A stretch of 64,000 nucleotides of DNA from a virus. A program made the position numbers and the translations under genes. The stretch spans positions 64,001-128,000 of IMG/VR virus record IMGVR_UViG_3300033183_000491, one strand, 5' to 3'. Positions within the stretch are counted from its first letter, which is position 1; each line of letters opens with the position of its first letter. The notes beneath the pieces are model-generated. The model made no database searches. It was not told the DNA's origin and saw only the letters and a list, made by a program, of their open reading frames with translations. Below are positions 36,201-45,290 of this stretch, in pieces.

Positions 36201-37623
36201 TATTATCAATATCACTTACATTAACAAAGTTTGTAATCGCGCCTTTTAAAGAACTTGTAATAGTTAATGTTCCATTATTATTATTTACAAATGTATACGT
36301 AGGATCTCCTTGACCATCTAATTGGTTTGCTTCAGCAGCAGCTCGTCCAAAAGTAATAGCTTCAGCTATTCTTCCCGCTATATTTGTATTATTACCTAAT
36401 TGGTTTGAAATACCAATAACAACATTTCCTTGAGTATTGTCTCTAGCAGCTGCTGAATCTTGTGTTGTATCAATTCTAATTGTTAAATCATTTCCTAAAA
36501 TATCTGTTATAACAATAGTATCATCATTTAATGGGTTGCCAGAAATTGTAAGAGTAACAATTTCTGCAACTGCAGGTGTGTCGTAAATAGGACCAAGTGC
36601 AAGCTGAGTTTCTAAATCTGTTCCACTTGAAGAACTATTCCCTAATGATGAAAGGGTAATCGACCCTTCTGTATCTGTATTTAAGAAATATTTAACACTT
36701 GTATTTGTAGATTCTCCTGTTCCAACGTGACTAATTTCAATAAAGTTACTAACTAAATCTTTTGTAATAACATTTAAATAGTTTGATGATAAAATTTTAC
36801 TTGAGGGAAAAGCTATTCCTAATTCGCTTTGTCCACTAAATGCTTTTTCTAATTGACTTAAAAATCCGTCAATATCTAAACCATTAATACCGACGGATAT
36901 CTCATGTGGATCTGACTCTGTCCCAGCAGAATCAGTCAAATCTTCAGGGGTGATAGTTGATGATCCTGTTAAGAAAATAAATTTAAGCCATTTAATATCA
37001 CTTTCACCTACAGCTTTAATTAAAATAAAATCATCGTTTGAAGGTAACTCATCTCCAAGAGTAATTTTTAATCTAGAAGAAACATTCGAACTTTGAAGTC
37101 CTGCATCTTTTAAGAATTCACTTCCAGCAGCATCTTTCATGAAACATCCTAAGAAGTGTGTTCTTCCGACATCTTTTGCAGCAGTTTTTGAAGCTGCAGC
37201 ATTAGGTCCTGATTCATAAGCTGCATGTTGATTATCTGTTAAATCTGTTCCATCGTATGAAACTGAGTCACCAACGATAAAACCAGCACCTTGTGTTTTT
37301 TTATTTGAATCTAATGTACCGTCGCCATCACCAACGCCAAGAACTCGAACGTAAGCTCCAGCTTGAGCATTTCTCATCCATTCATTAATAGCAAGAGGAC
37401 CAAAGAGATTGGCGTTGCTATCTTGGCTAACTTCTGAAAGAGATCCGAAAATGTCTCCGAATTGTTGTGTATTTGCGAATGTTTTTGGTACGAAAGCAGG
37501 GCCACGTTTAGCAGGCCCTACAACTGCAGCAGGAACACCTTGAGGTAGAACTTCTTGGTCCCTAACTTGTGATAAATCTATTTCTCTTAGAGTAACTCTT
37601 GCTGAGCCTTGATTATCGGCCAT
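33250..37623 (-). CDS. tail sheath protein, long paralogue with inserted domains
   Basis: 1457 residues. The N-terminus (VVGPAKRGPAFVPKTFAN, YVRVLGVGDGDG) and C-terminus (ALDRINVRRLLINIRRRVK, VEFISLDFVVTN) are those of a contractile sheath. Between about residues 190 and 680 lies a large insertion of Thr/Asn/Asp-rich beta sequence not present in the shorter paralogue. It would face outward, as the protease-resistant domains of gp18 do. GGFDGLNIF is conserved near residue 1130. It and the 37666-40773 gene both end with the same intergenic TAATATATAATATAAAG-like sequence. Confidence 0.9.
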   Translation of the reverse strand: MADNQGSARVTLREIDLSQVRDQEVLPQGVPAAVVGPAKRGPAFVPKTFANTQQFGDIFGSLSEVSQDSNANLFGPLAINEWMRNAQAGAYVRVLGVGDGDGTLDSNKKTQGAGFIVGDSVSYDGTDLTDNQHAAYESGPNAAASKTAAKDVGRTHFLGCFMKDAAGSEFLKDAGLQSSNVSSRLKITLGDELPSNDDFILIKAVGESDIKWLKFIFLTGSSTITPEDLTDSAGTESDPHEISVGINGLDIDGFLSQLEKAFSGQSELGIAFPSSKILSSNYLNVITKDLVSNFIEISHVGTGESTNTSVKYFLNTDTEGSITLSSLGNSSSSGTDLETQLALGPIYDTPAVAEIVTLTISGNPLNDDTIVITDILGNDLTIRIDTTQDSAAARDNTQGNVVIGISNQLGNNTNIAGRIAEAITFGRAAAEANQLDGQGDPTYTFVNNNNGTLTITSSLKGAITNFVNVSDIDNTSSTVDTTGSNITENSTFFLEFDISDTLIGNEFSFDFKSLNTATDTTVRYKFVEYTDGTVNGTLVSGYYQIEIDNTNQVETVNRIQDVLRDTIGNSQTDQNIRPFGIISDAVQDESNIYLMYLSLEAKTNSDVGNFFSDSIILKIKGSPIKASFNGTRIDSSFGIQQLNLTGGSGSAIPVIRGLLMTPQGVKATLDVTDGTYTSVSTTDADARKSVTSEGTLRNFGGTEASDLIGYELGKVDNNSFTVLLNGFSNTDHPAVLTCSFDPESVNYFAKVLNTDPEKIEECGHYLYAHWDVDPDVSVIDVTGVYTSTNTAASSETAAFCLPSQGSRNTETADSPNFEGFDTRFRTAKSPWIMSQKFGGQTKKLFRLHAQDDGAIANDRFRILISDLRLGSTASEWATFSLSLESFDSDPVKGESIVSWKNLTLDPDHRNFIGRVIGNKNVYYDFKKGKLVEDGDFELRNKYVWVEMSEELMSGDLDYVTLPCGFSEYVTLNTGYTGLFDESGTNGSGESRLLLVNTLENLEVLPLPFVKTLTRQSGVSVSPSSDLAWGVKFAKKENGGLHKELGEIRLNPSIRSWTKFYPDMGTYSFSKLSSESFSLENIFWDGSDWASAVYERSGSSDNSNLSAFDISTAAKGGNVKFLKFRCLMQGGFDGLNIFNKEKAALSTVAAHREANEEVVGSNKFTGPTVESYKRAIDVLSDKSATEIQLLAIPGIREPLVTDYAITACESRFDAMLVMDIQESDKNSAVITSSDIKPHVGQTITTFENRGLDTSFAAAYFPDVISRRSSNNTPIQVPPSVCILGVMSQNDTLADPWFAPAGLTRGRLNASNAKVQMNRDLLNDLYDADINPIYVPSGRTNEVYAFGQKTLLQNQSALDRINVRRLLINIRRRVKAVANTLLFEPNRASTLNRFSSLVEPIMSEVQARQGVERYKVQIDTSTTTQNDIENNTIRGKVYLQPTKSVEFISLDFVVTNSID

Positions 37624-37665
37624 ATCTATAGTCTCCTGTTATTCTTTAAATCTTTATATTATATA

Positions 37666-40600
37666 TTAGGGAAATTCAACACCTGCGTTTGTAATAACAA
37701 AATCAATTGCAATAAATTCAACAGCACGTGTTGGGACGATAACAATTTTACCATTTAATCGATTATTGTCAACATCTTCAGATGTATTATTTGTATCATC
37801 CATGATAACCCTGAAGTCTTCAATCCCTTGATTAACTTGAATTGAAGATAATTGTGAATTTGAGCTTTGAACGAACCTTGCTCTCGTTTCACTGTTATTT
37901 TGTTCGAATAAAAGCCCTTGAGCAATTAATTCGATTCTTCTCTTAACTTCTAGGACCAAACGACGTACGTTAACGCGATCAAGAGCTGTTCTTGCTAGTT
38001 GTGAAGTCTTTTGTCCAAAGATAACAAATTGTTTGTTCGGGAAGTTTGCAATAGGATTAATACGTGCTTCGTAAAGAGTATCACGATCTTCTGCATTTAA
38101 TCTAACATCGATTGCCTGAATTGTTTCGAGTGTTCCTCTTGTAAATCCTGCAGGAGCAAACCAAGGTTGTGCAACATCATCAGTCTTAGCTAATGCACCA
38201 AGAGCAATAATTGATGGTGGAACCTTAATCATTCTTCTACTTGCTAAAGCTGCTGTTTCATCATCGCTAAAGTCTAAGATCTTAACGTCAGGGAAATAAG
38301 ATGCTGTATAAGATGAATTAACTTCTCTACGATCAAATGCTCCAGCTGTTTCATCAACATCAGGTCTACTTGAAGAAAGTCCTTTTTCATTCACAAAGAC
38401 TCTAAATCCATCTGTATCGAATTGTTGGATGTCCATTAGGTAAAGAGATTTTCCAAATTCTTCGCTCTTTAATTTAACTCTATCAGTAATGAATGGATCT
38501 CTAATTCCTGGAAGAAGAAGAACATTATGATTAACAACCATTTCGTCAGTCATTAAATTAACAGCATTCATGTAAGATGCAACAACATTGTTTTCATCTT
38601 CAGCACCTTGCATAGCAGCAGCTGTTGTAAGCGCAAGACCACTGTCAAATCCAGATGAACTTGCTTTACCTTGATCAGCTAAATCAGAACCTGCTCCTTT
38701 TTGTGTCAATTCAATCGATGCAGCGCGATCTGTCATGTAATATGAGTCGCTGTCTAAGATATTAAGTCCATCAAATCCACCAAAGAAAGGAGCTGTAAAC
38801 TTAGCTGCAACGCTATACTTATTAAACTTAGTTACATCCTCTGCTAAAAGTTTTGCTAATGACATTCTAACAGATTGAACTTCAACTGATGTATCTTCAC
38901 CTGAAAGAGCGTCTTTTGAATCTGTAACTGTGAAATTAATTGTATGATTAGAAGAATCATATAGTTTTGATCCAACATCTGCATTTCTTATATAAACAGC
39001 ATCTTTAAATAGTTCTGAAACTGAACCCTTGAGAGCATCAACTCTAAGGTCAGCAGAACTTCCATCGTCTGCAAGAGGAGTTTTAAAACAAACTTTTGCT
39101 AAACTGAATTTGTTATTGTTATGAGAATCTGCCTTTGATCTTGACCAAACATCAGTATCTGCACTTAAAAACTTTGTATAATTCTCTAGGAGTTGATTAA
39201 ACTCTGTACTGTGATTAGGATTATCAATGTCTTTAATTCTTGTTGACATTAAACCCCAGTGAAGACTTAAATCAACAGATTCAGAAGGTGATGCTTCACC
39301 TGTAAACGTTTGATTATATGAAAGACCTCCTGTTTTAATACTTCCTTTTGTAATCTTAAATCTACTTGGTAAAGGAGGCATAACAGATTTATTTAGATTT
39401 GATGCTGGGTTACTATCTGTAAATGTAGTCCAAAGTGCTGTCGAAGAGTCTTTACCCTCTGCGTTTAATAAAAGAGCAGGAACTCCACGATAACCGAATG
39501 GAAGAGCTTTTTGTGGAGCTTCTCCATTTAAGACATCATCACTTACAACAACTCTAACTCTTGTTGAATTATTAGAGAATGATCCTTCACGAATTAATCT
39601 TCTTTCAGATTCTTGTGCTTCAAAATTATAATAAATCTTTTGATCACCAATAACATTACCAATAAATGATTCTGAATTGGGATCTAATGAACAATTTGTA
39701 AATGTTTCATAAACAATTTGAGCTTCATCTGTATCTCTTAAATCTCTTACCGAAACTGTGAATGTTCCATATTCGCTTGTTGGATCATTACTTGCTCTTA
39801 GATTCGAAATAGAAATCTTATATTTATTACTTGCATATGCACCATCATCTAATGATTCAAAGTGGAATAAATCGTATTCTTTATCACCAAAAGGTTGAGA
39901 GATAAACATTGGCGTTTCTGGAGTTGTAAACTTATTTTCAAAGTTAGCATACTTACTTAAATAATTTACTCCGCTAACATCATCATTTCCTCTTAAGAGA
40001 GCAACAGCTTGTCCGACGTTTGAAGCAACTTCTACATCAACAGGAAAATGTGCATATAATAAGACTTTATGTTCATCAAAAGCTAAAGGATCTGTATTTA
40101 AAACTTTTGAGATATAGCTTGAACTAGATGGATCTAATGAAATGTCTCTAGTATAAATTGAACCTGCATCGTTTCTAATATCTAAAGTAAATAATCCAGA
40201 TGTTTCATCAGAAGTTTCGACGTCAGCGTTTGTTCCTACTTTTAAGTGAACATCTTTATGAACAAAAATCATTGCTCTAACTAATTCGACAATACCATCT
40301 CCAGCATTACCTAAACCATCTGTTAAATCATTGTCCATGTCTGTTGTATGAGAATTATTGTCGTTAAAGTTACCTAAAGCAAGATGTTCTGCGTTATCTA
40401 ATTTATGCTTTGCAGCAAGAAAAAAGACGCTGCCTTTTCCTGATGCATCGTCTGAACTAAGTTTGAATCCTGCATTGACTGAAGGTGATCCTATAGAGTA
40501 TCCACTTCCAAGAGTTCTACAAAAAGTAAGAGCTTTACCGTTGTTTCTAAAAAATTCTGTTGCTGCGTGTCCGCCAAGCATGCGTCTGTCAGGTGCTCCG

Positions 40601-40773
40601 AAGATTCGAGTGTATTCTTCAATTGATGAAACAGTAGTTGGTACAAATGCTGGACCTCTTTCAGAAGGACCAATAACACCGACAGGTGTTGCTGTGTTTC
40701 TAAAAATAGGTCTACTGATTATTTCAATTTCACGCTCAAAAAAACCTGGAGACTTAAATGTCTGCTCTGCCAT
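37666..40773 (-). CDS. tail sheath protein, gp18-like
   Basis: 1035 residues. GVIGPSERGPAFVPTTVSS at the N-terminus, FGGFDGLNILDSD in the middle, PWFAPAGFTRG, and TALDRVNVRRLVLEVKRRI then VEFIAIDFVIT at the C-terminus mark a full contractile sheath with intact N- and C-terminal linking arms. It is longer than T4 gp18 (659) because of extra domains. GC content is visibly higher than in neighbouring genes, as in the capsid gene, consistent with strong expression. It is probably the principal sheath subunit. Confidence 0.93.
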   Translation of the reverse strand: MAEQTFKSPGFFEREIEIISRPIFRNTATPVGVIGPSERGPAFVPTTVSSIEEYTRIFGAPDRRMLGGHAATEFFRNNGKALTFCRTLGSGYSIGSPSVNAGFKLSSDDASGKGSVFFLAAKHKLDNAEHLALGNFNDNNSHTTDMDNDLTDGLGNAGDGIVELVRAMIFVHKDVHLKVGTNADVETSDETSGLFTLDIRNDAGSIYTRDISLDPSSSSYISKVLNTDPLAFDEHKVLLYAHFPVDVEVASNVGQAVALLRGNDDVSGVNYLSKYANFENKFTTPETPMFISQPFGDKEYDLFHFESLDDGAYASNKYKISISNLRASNDPTSEYGTFTVSVRDLRDTDEAQIVYETFTNCSLDPNSESFIGNVIGDQKIYYNFEAQESERRLIREGSFSNNSTRVRVVVSDDVLNGEAPQKALPFGYRGVPALLLNAEGKDSSTALWTTFTDSNPASNLNKSVMPPLPSRFKITKGSIKTGGLSYNQTFTGEASPSESVDLSLHWGLMSTRIKDIDNPNHSTEFNQLLENYTKFLSADTDVWSRSKADSHNNNKFSLAKVCFKTPLADDGSSADLRVDALKGSVSELFKDAVYIRNADVGSKLYDSSNHTINFTVTDSKDALSGEDTSVEVQSVRMSLAKLLAEDVTKFNKYSVAAKFTAPFFGGFDGLNILDSDSYYMTDRAASIELTQKGAGSDLADQGKASSSGFDSGLALTTAAAMQGAEDENNVVASYMNAVNLMTDEMVVNHNVLLLPGIRDPFITDRVKLKSEEFGKSLYLMDIQQFDTDGFRVFVNEKGLSSSRPDVDETAGAFDRREVNSSYTASYFPDVKILDFSDDETAALASRRMIKVPPSIIALGALAKTDDVAQPWFAPAGFTRGTLETIQAIDVRLNAEDRDTLYEARINPIANFPNKQFVIFGQKTSQLARTALDRVNVRRLVLEVKRRIELIAQGLLFEQNNSETRARFVQSSNSQLSSIQVNQGIEDFRVIMDDTNNTSEDVDNNRLNGKIVIVPTRAVEFIAIDFVITNAGVEFP

Positions 40774-40828
40774 ACTAGTTCTCCTAATATCTAAATTATT
40801 TATCTATTCTAATTATACATTAAATATT

Positions 40829-42058
40829 CTAATTATCTTTAATCGAGATATTAAAAATAGATTCTGCATATTTTTGATCATAAATTGTTTCTCCAGAAGA
40901 ACTTGCGACACCTTTAATTTCTATAATGTTGCCTTTACTGTCCTTATGGATAACTTTTCTTTGTTTTTTAGAATTTGAGCTTCTTTCTCCTACAAAATCA
41001 TAAACTTCTAAATTAGATTCACCAACTGCAAAAGCTGAAGATTTATCTGTATTATGTAGGTTATCTAAAGAGTCTAAAGCGTTGACTCCAATTCTTTGTG
41101 CAACAGGTTGTAAGTCTTCGTCTAGAATTGGATCAAGAATTCTAGAGTTTGGATCGTTGCTTTGAATACCACCTAGATGAGGATCTAGTTGTGAAGGATT
41201 ATCAAGAATTTCAAATGAAACTTGAGGAGCACTTGTTAAAGATTTAATTCCAACTTTTCCACCAGTTATATTAGGTGCAAGAATATATCCTGTTGCTCCA
41301 ACTGTCATACTATATTTAATATATCGTTCTGCATCAGTGTAATCTGCATAATTAGTATCTTGAGAAAAAGAACTTTCGACAAATGCTGGGAACCAATAGC
41401 CTTTCTTACTTTCTATACGAAATTGTTGTCCAGGATTAAGCGTGTAAGCACTCATGATTGATTCTAATATATTGTTCATTTGTTGAGTAAAAGATGACCA
41501 GATTGTAATCTCGTAACTTGCTCCAAAATATTTAACTGGTGGTATTTCTATTGTCTCATAGATATTGTTATTTATTTGTGGTTTAAGGCTATAAGAAGAT
41601 TTTTGTGAATCTGTATTGACTGAAGTGTGATTTAAACTTTTGAAACCTTCAAAATTATTAAGTTGACGATATTCTGTATTATTTTCAGCGATTCGTCTAA
41701 TAAATGTTTCTGGAAGCATTTCATTATTAGCAATACCTTTTTGAGGTTTATTTTCAAGATTTGTTCTTGTAATAGATATTAAAGGTAAGATTAAAGCACC
41801 AGATTTATCTGTAATAGGTTGTTTTCTTCTTAAGATTGCAAATCTTTCACCTGTTGCAAATATAACAGGAATTTTTTTAACTTCACCTTGAATCTCAAAA
41901 AATAAAGGAATTTGTTTGTTAAAAAGATTAAAAATAGCAAAGTCTAAATCTTCAATACCACATGAAGGAATAACATAATCATATGCTTTATTTGTATCTT
42001 CATATCCGCTTATAATTGAAGAGTTATCTTCTGTTGTTTTATCATATCTTGTTGACAT
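40829..42058 (-). CDS. tail terminator / sheath stabiliser, gp15-like
   Basis: 409 residues. KIPVIFATGERFAILRRKQP, then LPLISITRTNLE, then VKYFGASYEITIWSSFTQQM is close to the gp15 pattern (IPVIYGN... LPRIAF/ISV..., YELxFxLYI...DxxQIVEQI). gp15 caps the tail and joins it to the neck. The order gp13-like, gp14-like, this gene, sheath equals the T4 order 13-14-15-18 and supports the assignment. The C-terminal third is Asp/Ser-rich and variable. The start overlaps the previous stop by one base. Confidence 0.68.
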   Translation of the reverse strand: MSTRYDKTTEDNSSIISGYEDTNKAYDYVIPSCGIEDLDFAIFNLFNKQIPLFFEIQGEVKKIPVIFATGERFAILRRKQPITDKSGALILPLISITRTNLENKPQKGIANNEMLPETFIRRIAENNTEYRQLNNFEGFKSLNHTSVNTDSQKSSYSLKPQINNNIYETIEIPPVKYFGASYEITIWSSFTQQMNNILESIMSAYTLNPGQQFRIESKKGYWFPAFVESSFSQDTNYADYTDAERYIKYSMTVGATGYILAPNITGGKVGIKSLTSAPQVSFEILDNPSQLDPHLGGIQSNDPNSRILDPILDEDLQPVAQRIGVNALDSLDNLHNTDKSSAFAVGESNLEVYDFVGERSSNSKKQRKVIHKDSKGNIIEIKGVASSSGETIYDQKYAESIFNISIKDN

Positions 42059-42714
42059 TATTCATCTCCATAAAAAGATGTTCCGATTCCATTAACACTT
42101 TTAACAGACCCATCAGGAGCAACTTTTTTAGGTCCACTAATTGGTGCATCAAGAACACCATCTTTTTGAAGTTGTCTAACATCATGATCAGGTTTACCAC
42201 GTTGTTGCTCAAAAGTTGTTTGAACAGCGTTGTCTTCAAGATATGCTTCAGATGTTGGTCCAAGTGCATTCTTGTAGATATTTTCTATTCTTGTTTGTTT
42301 TGCAGTAAGTTTTATTGATGCTGCACGTTCAACTTGTCCATAAATAAGTTTATCAAAAACAAATGAAGTAATTTCAAAAAAGAATTCTCCATAAGAAATA
42401 AAATCACCTTGTTTGACATCGATTTCTCTATCAATTAAATCTCTATGATGCAAATAAGCTGTGATAACTTTGATTTGTTCATGACCAAACTGAGTTGTTT
42501 TAACTTCAGAAGGTTGCCAATCAACTAAACATTCTATTAAAATAGGTGGGTTAAATATTTTATGAATTGCTTCTTCATAAATGTCATGAACATCAGATAA
42601 ATCTTCTCTTATAGTATAATAATAGATTTTTTGACCTGCAACATCTTTAATAACTTCTTTTGTTAAATCTGAAAAGAAGTCTGCTTCTTTTTGTCCTAAA
42701 AATAATCTAGCCAT
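42058..42714 (-). CDS. neck protein, gp14-like
   Basis: 218 residues. KIYYYTIREDLSDVHDIYEE, then FNPPILIECLVDWQPSE, then DVKQGDFISYGEFFFEITS is a strongly patterned head-to-tail connector sequence I associate with T4-like neck proteins (gp13/gp14 group). It is probably a ring between portal and tail. It sits between the gp13-like and gp15-like genes. The C-terminal 50 residues are probably flexible. Confidence 0.68.
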   Translation of the reverse strand: MARLFLGQKEADFFSDLTKEVIKDVAGQKIYYYTIREDLSDVHDIYEEAIHKIFNPPILIECLVDWQPSEVKTTQFGHEQIKVITAYLHHRDLIDREIDVKQGDFISYGEFFFEITSFVFDKLIYGQVERAASIKLTAKQTRIENIYKNALGPTSEAYLEDNAVQTTFEQQRGKPDHDVRQLQKDGVLDAPISGPKKVAPDGSVKSVNGIGTSFYGDE

Positions 42715-42718
42715 TTTA

Positions 42719-44290
42719 TTATCCTATAATGATTGCTCTACCATTAGGAACAGGGACTCTTCGAAGAATATTTAACATTGCTTCTGATTGAGCTGCATCT
42801 GCTTCTAATAATTTTTGATAAGTTAATTTATCTAAAGTCTCTGTAAGTGTTTCACTTAATTTTGTTTTATCTTCTCTTCCTTGATTAATTAAATCACTAC
42901 CATTTAATTGAACATCACTTCCAGGAATTGGAACAGCACTAAACTTTGATCTAATTAATCCAAGAGTTTCTTTACAAAGAGCTAATGTATACTGTCTAAT
43001 CCATTGTCTACTCATTTGATTAATCTTACTAAAGTTAATATTTCCAAAAGGAATATTTGACAAATTTGAAACGCCGTCAATTGATGAATCATCATAAGGA
43101 AGATTAGGTTTAAAGGGATCTGAAGGGAAAGAAAACTTAATAAATAAATTTTGTGGATTGTCTTGCGTTGGTCGTGGAAAGATTCTTAATTCTTGACCTT
43201 GTAATTTATAACTATAATTACTTCTTCTTACTCTATTCGATATATCTAATTGTCCTGCTCTTAATAAGTCTTCAAATACAGGAAGAACATAAAAGACAGT
43301 CTCAGGAGTAAATGACTCAAAAGAGAATTGATTATTTAAATAGTTTATAGCTGAAGTTGTATCAAAGAATCGATATGCAGCTTGAGGAGAGAAATGGAAT
43401 ATCTCGTTAATCTTTAATTTTGAAGGTGTTGCTGATGGTAGTATTTTATCTTTATATACAGGATTAAATATAGATAATTGATTTTCATCGTAATTATATT
43501 CATCTAATTTTAATTCTTTACCTTCAAAAGGAATAATCAAATCTTTATAAACATTATAGTCTTGTTTATCATGTTCTAATTCAATATATCCTCTTATTGC
43601 ATTACTTACTCCTCCTACAAATGCATCAGAAGCGTAAGGTTCAGCTCTTCTAATAAGATAATCTAAAGTTTCTCTTGGGAATCTTTGTTCTTGTCCATTA
43701 GGACCAATCCTCTTATCAACGATAGGAGAAACTTCACCAGCTGAAGTCCCTGATAATTCTTCGATCTCAAGTGGTAATAAAATTATACTTATAGAACCAT
43801 CAGAATTTGTCTCTGTTTTGTATTTACCTTTTTTATTTTGAATTCTAAACCTTGGGTCATTTGGGTCTTGTATAAGTAAAACCTGAACATCTTCAGCGAT
43901 ATCTGATTGTTCATTACCTAAACTATCAAATTCGTGATTATTAACTATATCACTCGCAGTTTGTCCTTCATCTAACCAATAATAATGCCCAAATTTATTT
44001 TTCTTGAAAGTCTCACTTGGTCCAGATTGAAGACCAAGAATATTTGACATATAAGATTCTGCTTGATGAGTGTTTATTTGTCTTGAATATTCTAGTGTTG
44101 CTTCTTCAAAGTTTGCCCATATCTGTTTACTTGTCAATTCAACAGTCATAATGTCATCACCAAGACGTCTTTTCACATATAATACAATACTATCAGCCTC
44201 TTCCTGAAAGTGTGTGTCGTCATCAAATGCTCCAAAAGGTGTTGGTTTTCCATCAGTTGGACTGTTTAATATATCATAAAACGAAGCCAT
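42719..44290 (-). CDS. neck protein, gp13-like
   Basis: 523 residues. The N-terminus LYVKRRLGDDIMTVELTSKQ, then IWANFEEATLEYSRQINT, and the C-terminal WIRQYTLALCKETLGLIRSK, then FSAVPIPGSDVQLNG, followed by Glu/Leu helices, match the head-completion/neck protein gp13 pattern. It is longer than T4 gp13 (309) owing to a middle insertion. It would close the portal after DNA packaging. It is the first gene of the neck-tail run and follows a strong terminator, so it probably has its own promoter. Confidence 0.7.
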   Translation of the reverse strand: MASFYDILNSPTDGKPTPFGAFDDDTHFQEEADSIVLYVKRRLGDDIMTVELTSKQIWANFEEATLEYSRQINTHQAESYMSNILGLQSGPSETFKKNKFGHYYWLDEGQTASDIVNNHEFDSLGNEQSDIAEDVQVLLIQDPNDPRFRIQNKKGKYKTETNSDGSISIILLPLEIEELSGTSAGEVSPIVDKRIGPNGQEQRFPRETLDYLIRRAEPYASDAFVGGVSNAIRGYIELEHDKQDYNVYKDLIIPFEGKELKLDEYNYDENQLSIFNPVYKDKILPSATPSKLKINEIFHFSPQAAYRFFDTTSAINYLNNQFSFESFTPETVFYVLPVFEDLLRAGQLDISNRVRRSNYSYKLQGQELRIFPRPTQDNPQNLFIKFSFPSDPFKPNLPYDDSSIDGVSNLSNIPFGNINFSKINQMSRQWIRQYTLALCKETLGLIRSKFSAVPIPGSDVQLNGSDLINQGREDKTKLSETLTETLDKLTYQKLLEADAAQSEAMLNILRRVPVPNGRAIIIG

Positions 44291-44368
44291 ATTAACTCCT
44301 ATAATTTTTATTTTCTTATCTAATTATAAAAGTTTTCATAAAACAATCAAATTAACAGACTACGAATA

Positions 44369-44408
44369 CAAAAAAACCCCTAAAACAATAATGTTAATTA
44401 GGGGTTTA
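44369..44408 (-). terminator. intrinsic terminator after the small gene at 44440
   Basis: On the minus strand AACCCCTAA and TTAGGGGTT form a 9-bp stem around a 14-base loop, followed by seven T. It separates the accessory region from the neck/tail transcript. Confidence 0.85.
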
Positions 44409-44439
44409 AAAATTTTATATTTTTTAATTAAATTAATTT

Positions 44440-44673
44440 TTATGCAAATGTTGCTGATGTATCATTTCCATCTGAGGTGCCATCCCCTGTTGGAATTGAA
44501 GTTGATAATGTCAATGCTGTTCCATTATTGTTAACATGTAGGTAGTATTGTGTACCACCTGCAGATGTTAAAACGATATATCCTGGCTTGTCAGAGTCAT
44601 TATTATCAATAATGAATCCTTCACCTGTCTCTTGAACTAAACCTTTTTTATCTGTGACTACGACTTTTGGCAT
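44440..44673 (-). CDS. small beta-rich protein, possible decoration protein
   Basis: 77 residues. It starts VVVTDKKGLVQETGEGFIID and has several beta strands (GYIVLTSAGGTQYYLHV) before an Asp/Thr/Ser-rich tail. Size and fold would suit a capsid decoration protein, but there is no sequence identification. A good ribosome site and its own downstream terminator suggest a separately and highly expressed gene. Confidence 0.7.
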   Translation of the reverse strand: MPKVVVTDKKGLVQETGEGFIIDNNDSDKPGYIVLTSAGGTQYYLHVNNNGTALTLSTSIPTGDGTSDGNDTSATFA

Positions 44674-44709
44674 TTTATATCTCCTTTTTTTCTTTATTAT
44701 TTTAAGTTA

Positions 44710-45144
44710 TTATACCAATTTGAGTTGTGAAGACTCGTATAAATAAGTCTTACCTGGGTTTCTTTCGCTTTTTACTTCGAAATAACCTTTACGATTAATC
44801 GAAATAACCTTTCCACGTTTTCCAGAAGGCATTATTACTAATGATCCAATCTCTACAACACGTGGTGCTGGTGTAACAGCTTGAACTGCTACTTCTTCAA
44901 CAACAGTTTCAATAACAGGTTCTGCAACCGGTTCAACAACTGGTGCTGGTTCTGGTGCTGGTTCTGGTGGTGGTGGAGGCAACTCTTCTTGAACTGGTTC
45001 TGATGCAACCTTTTCAACTGCTTTTTTAGATGCAGCCTTTTTAGGCTCCTCAACCTTAGGCTCAATAACTTCTTTTTTAGGAGATTCTACTACGTCTTCT
45101 ACTTTTTTCTTTGACGTAGACCTTCTTCCTCTACTTGTTGCCAT
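44710..45144 (-). CDS. Lys/Pro/Ala-rich linker protein with C-terminal KOW/SH3-like domain
   Basis: 144 residues. The start at 45144 is chosen because a perfect AAGGAGG lies 8 bases before it; the upstream in-frame ATG at 45174 has none. Residues 1-30 are basic (TSRGRRSTSKKK). A Pro/Glu/Val/Ala-rich linker with PPPPPEPAPEPAP follows. The last 45 residues form a small beta domain (EIGSLVIMPSGKRGKVISIN then KSERNPGKTYLYES) of KOW/SH3 type. The architecture resembles a nucleoid- or capsid-associated tether; the function is unknown. The leader contains a possible hairpin. Confidence 0.72.
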   Translation of the reverse strand: MATSRGRRSTSKKKVEDVVESPKKEVIEPKVEEPKKAASKKAVEKVASEPVQEELPPPPPEPAPEPAPVVEPVAEPVIETVVEEVAVQAVTPAPRVVEIGSLVIMPSGKRGKVISINRKGYFEVKSERNPGKTYLYESSQLKLV

Positions 45145-45180
45145 AACTTCCTCCTTATAGGATAACTTGTCCACATGATT

Positions 45181-45219
45181 CCAATGCGCTGGTGGGGTCA
45201 GCTGTTATGTTTGCATTGG
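45181..45219 (-). promoter_or_regulatory. possible leader hairpin upstream of the KOW-domain gene
   Basis: CCAATGC and GCATTGG are inverted repeats 25 bases apart in an unusually GC-rich leader (for this genome) just upstream of the start at 45144. It might be an RNA regulatory structure. Weak evidence. Confidence 0.3.
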
Positions 45220-45247
45220 GCCTATTATTATATATTAGTTTAAATAC

Positions 45248-45270
45248 AAAAAAAGTGCAATTAAGCACCT
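45248..45270 (-). terminator. intrinsic terminator after the 79-residue gene
   Basis: On the minus strand GGTGC, TTAATT and GCAC make a short stem followed by seven T, starting about 20 bases after the stop codon at 45291. Confidence 0.7.
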
Positions 45271-45290
45271 TTATAAATTAATTTTTTATA

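Noticed and set aside
40358-40978. Plus-strand open frame of about 206 codons spanning the sheath gene start
   Set aside because: It lies opposite two real genes and lacks a ribosome site; codon pattern follows the sheath gene.
44710-45174. Start of the KOW-domain protein at 45174
   Set aside because: A perfect AAGGAGG precedes the ATG at 45144, whereas the upstream ATG has no such site.
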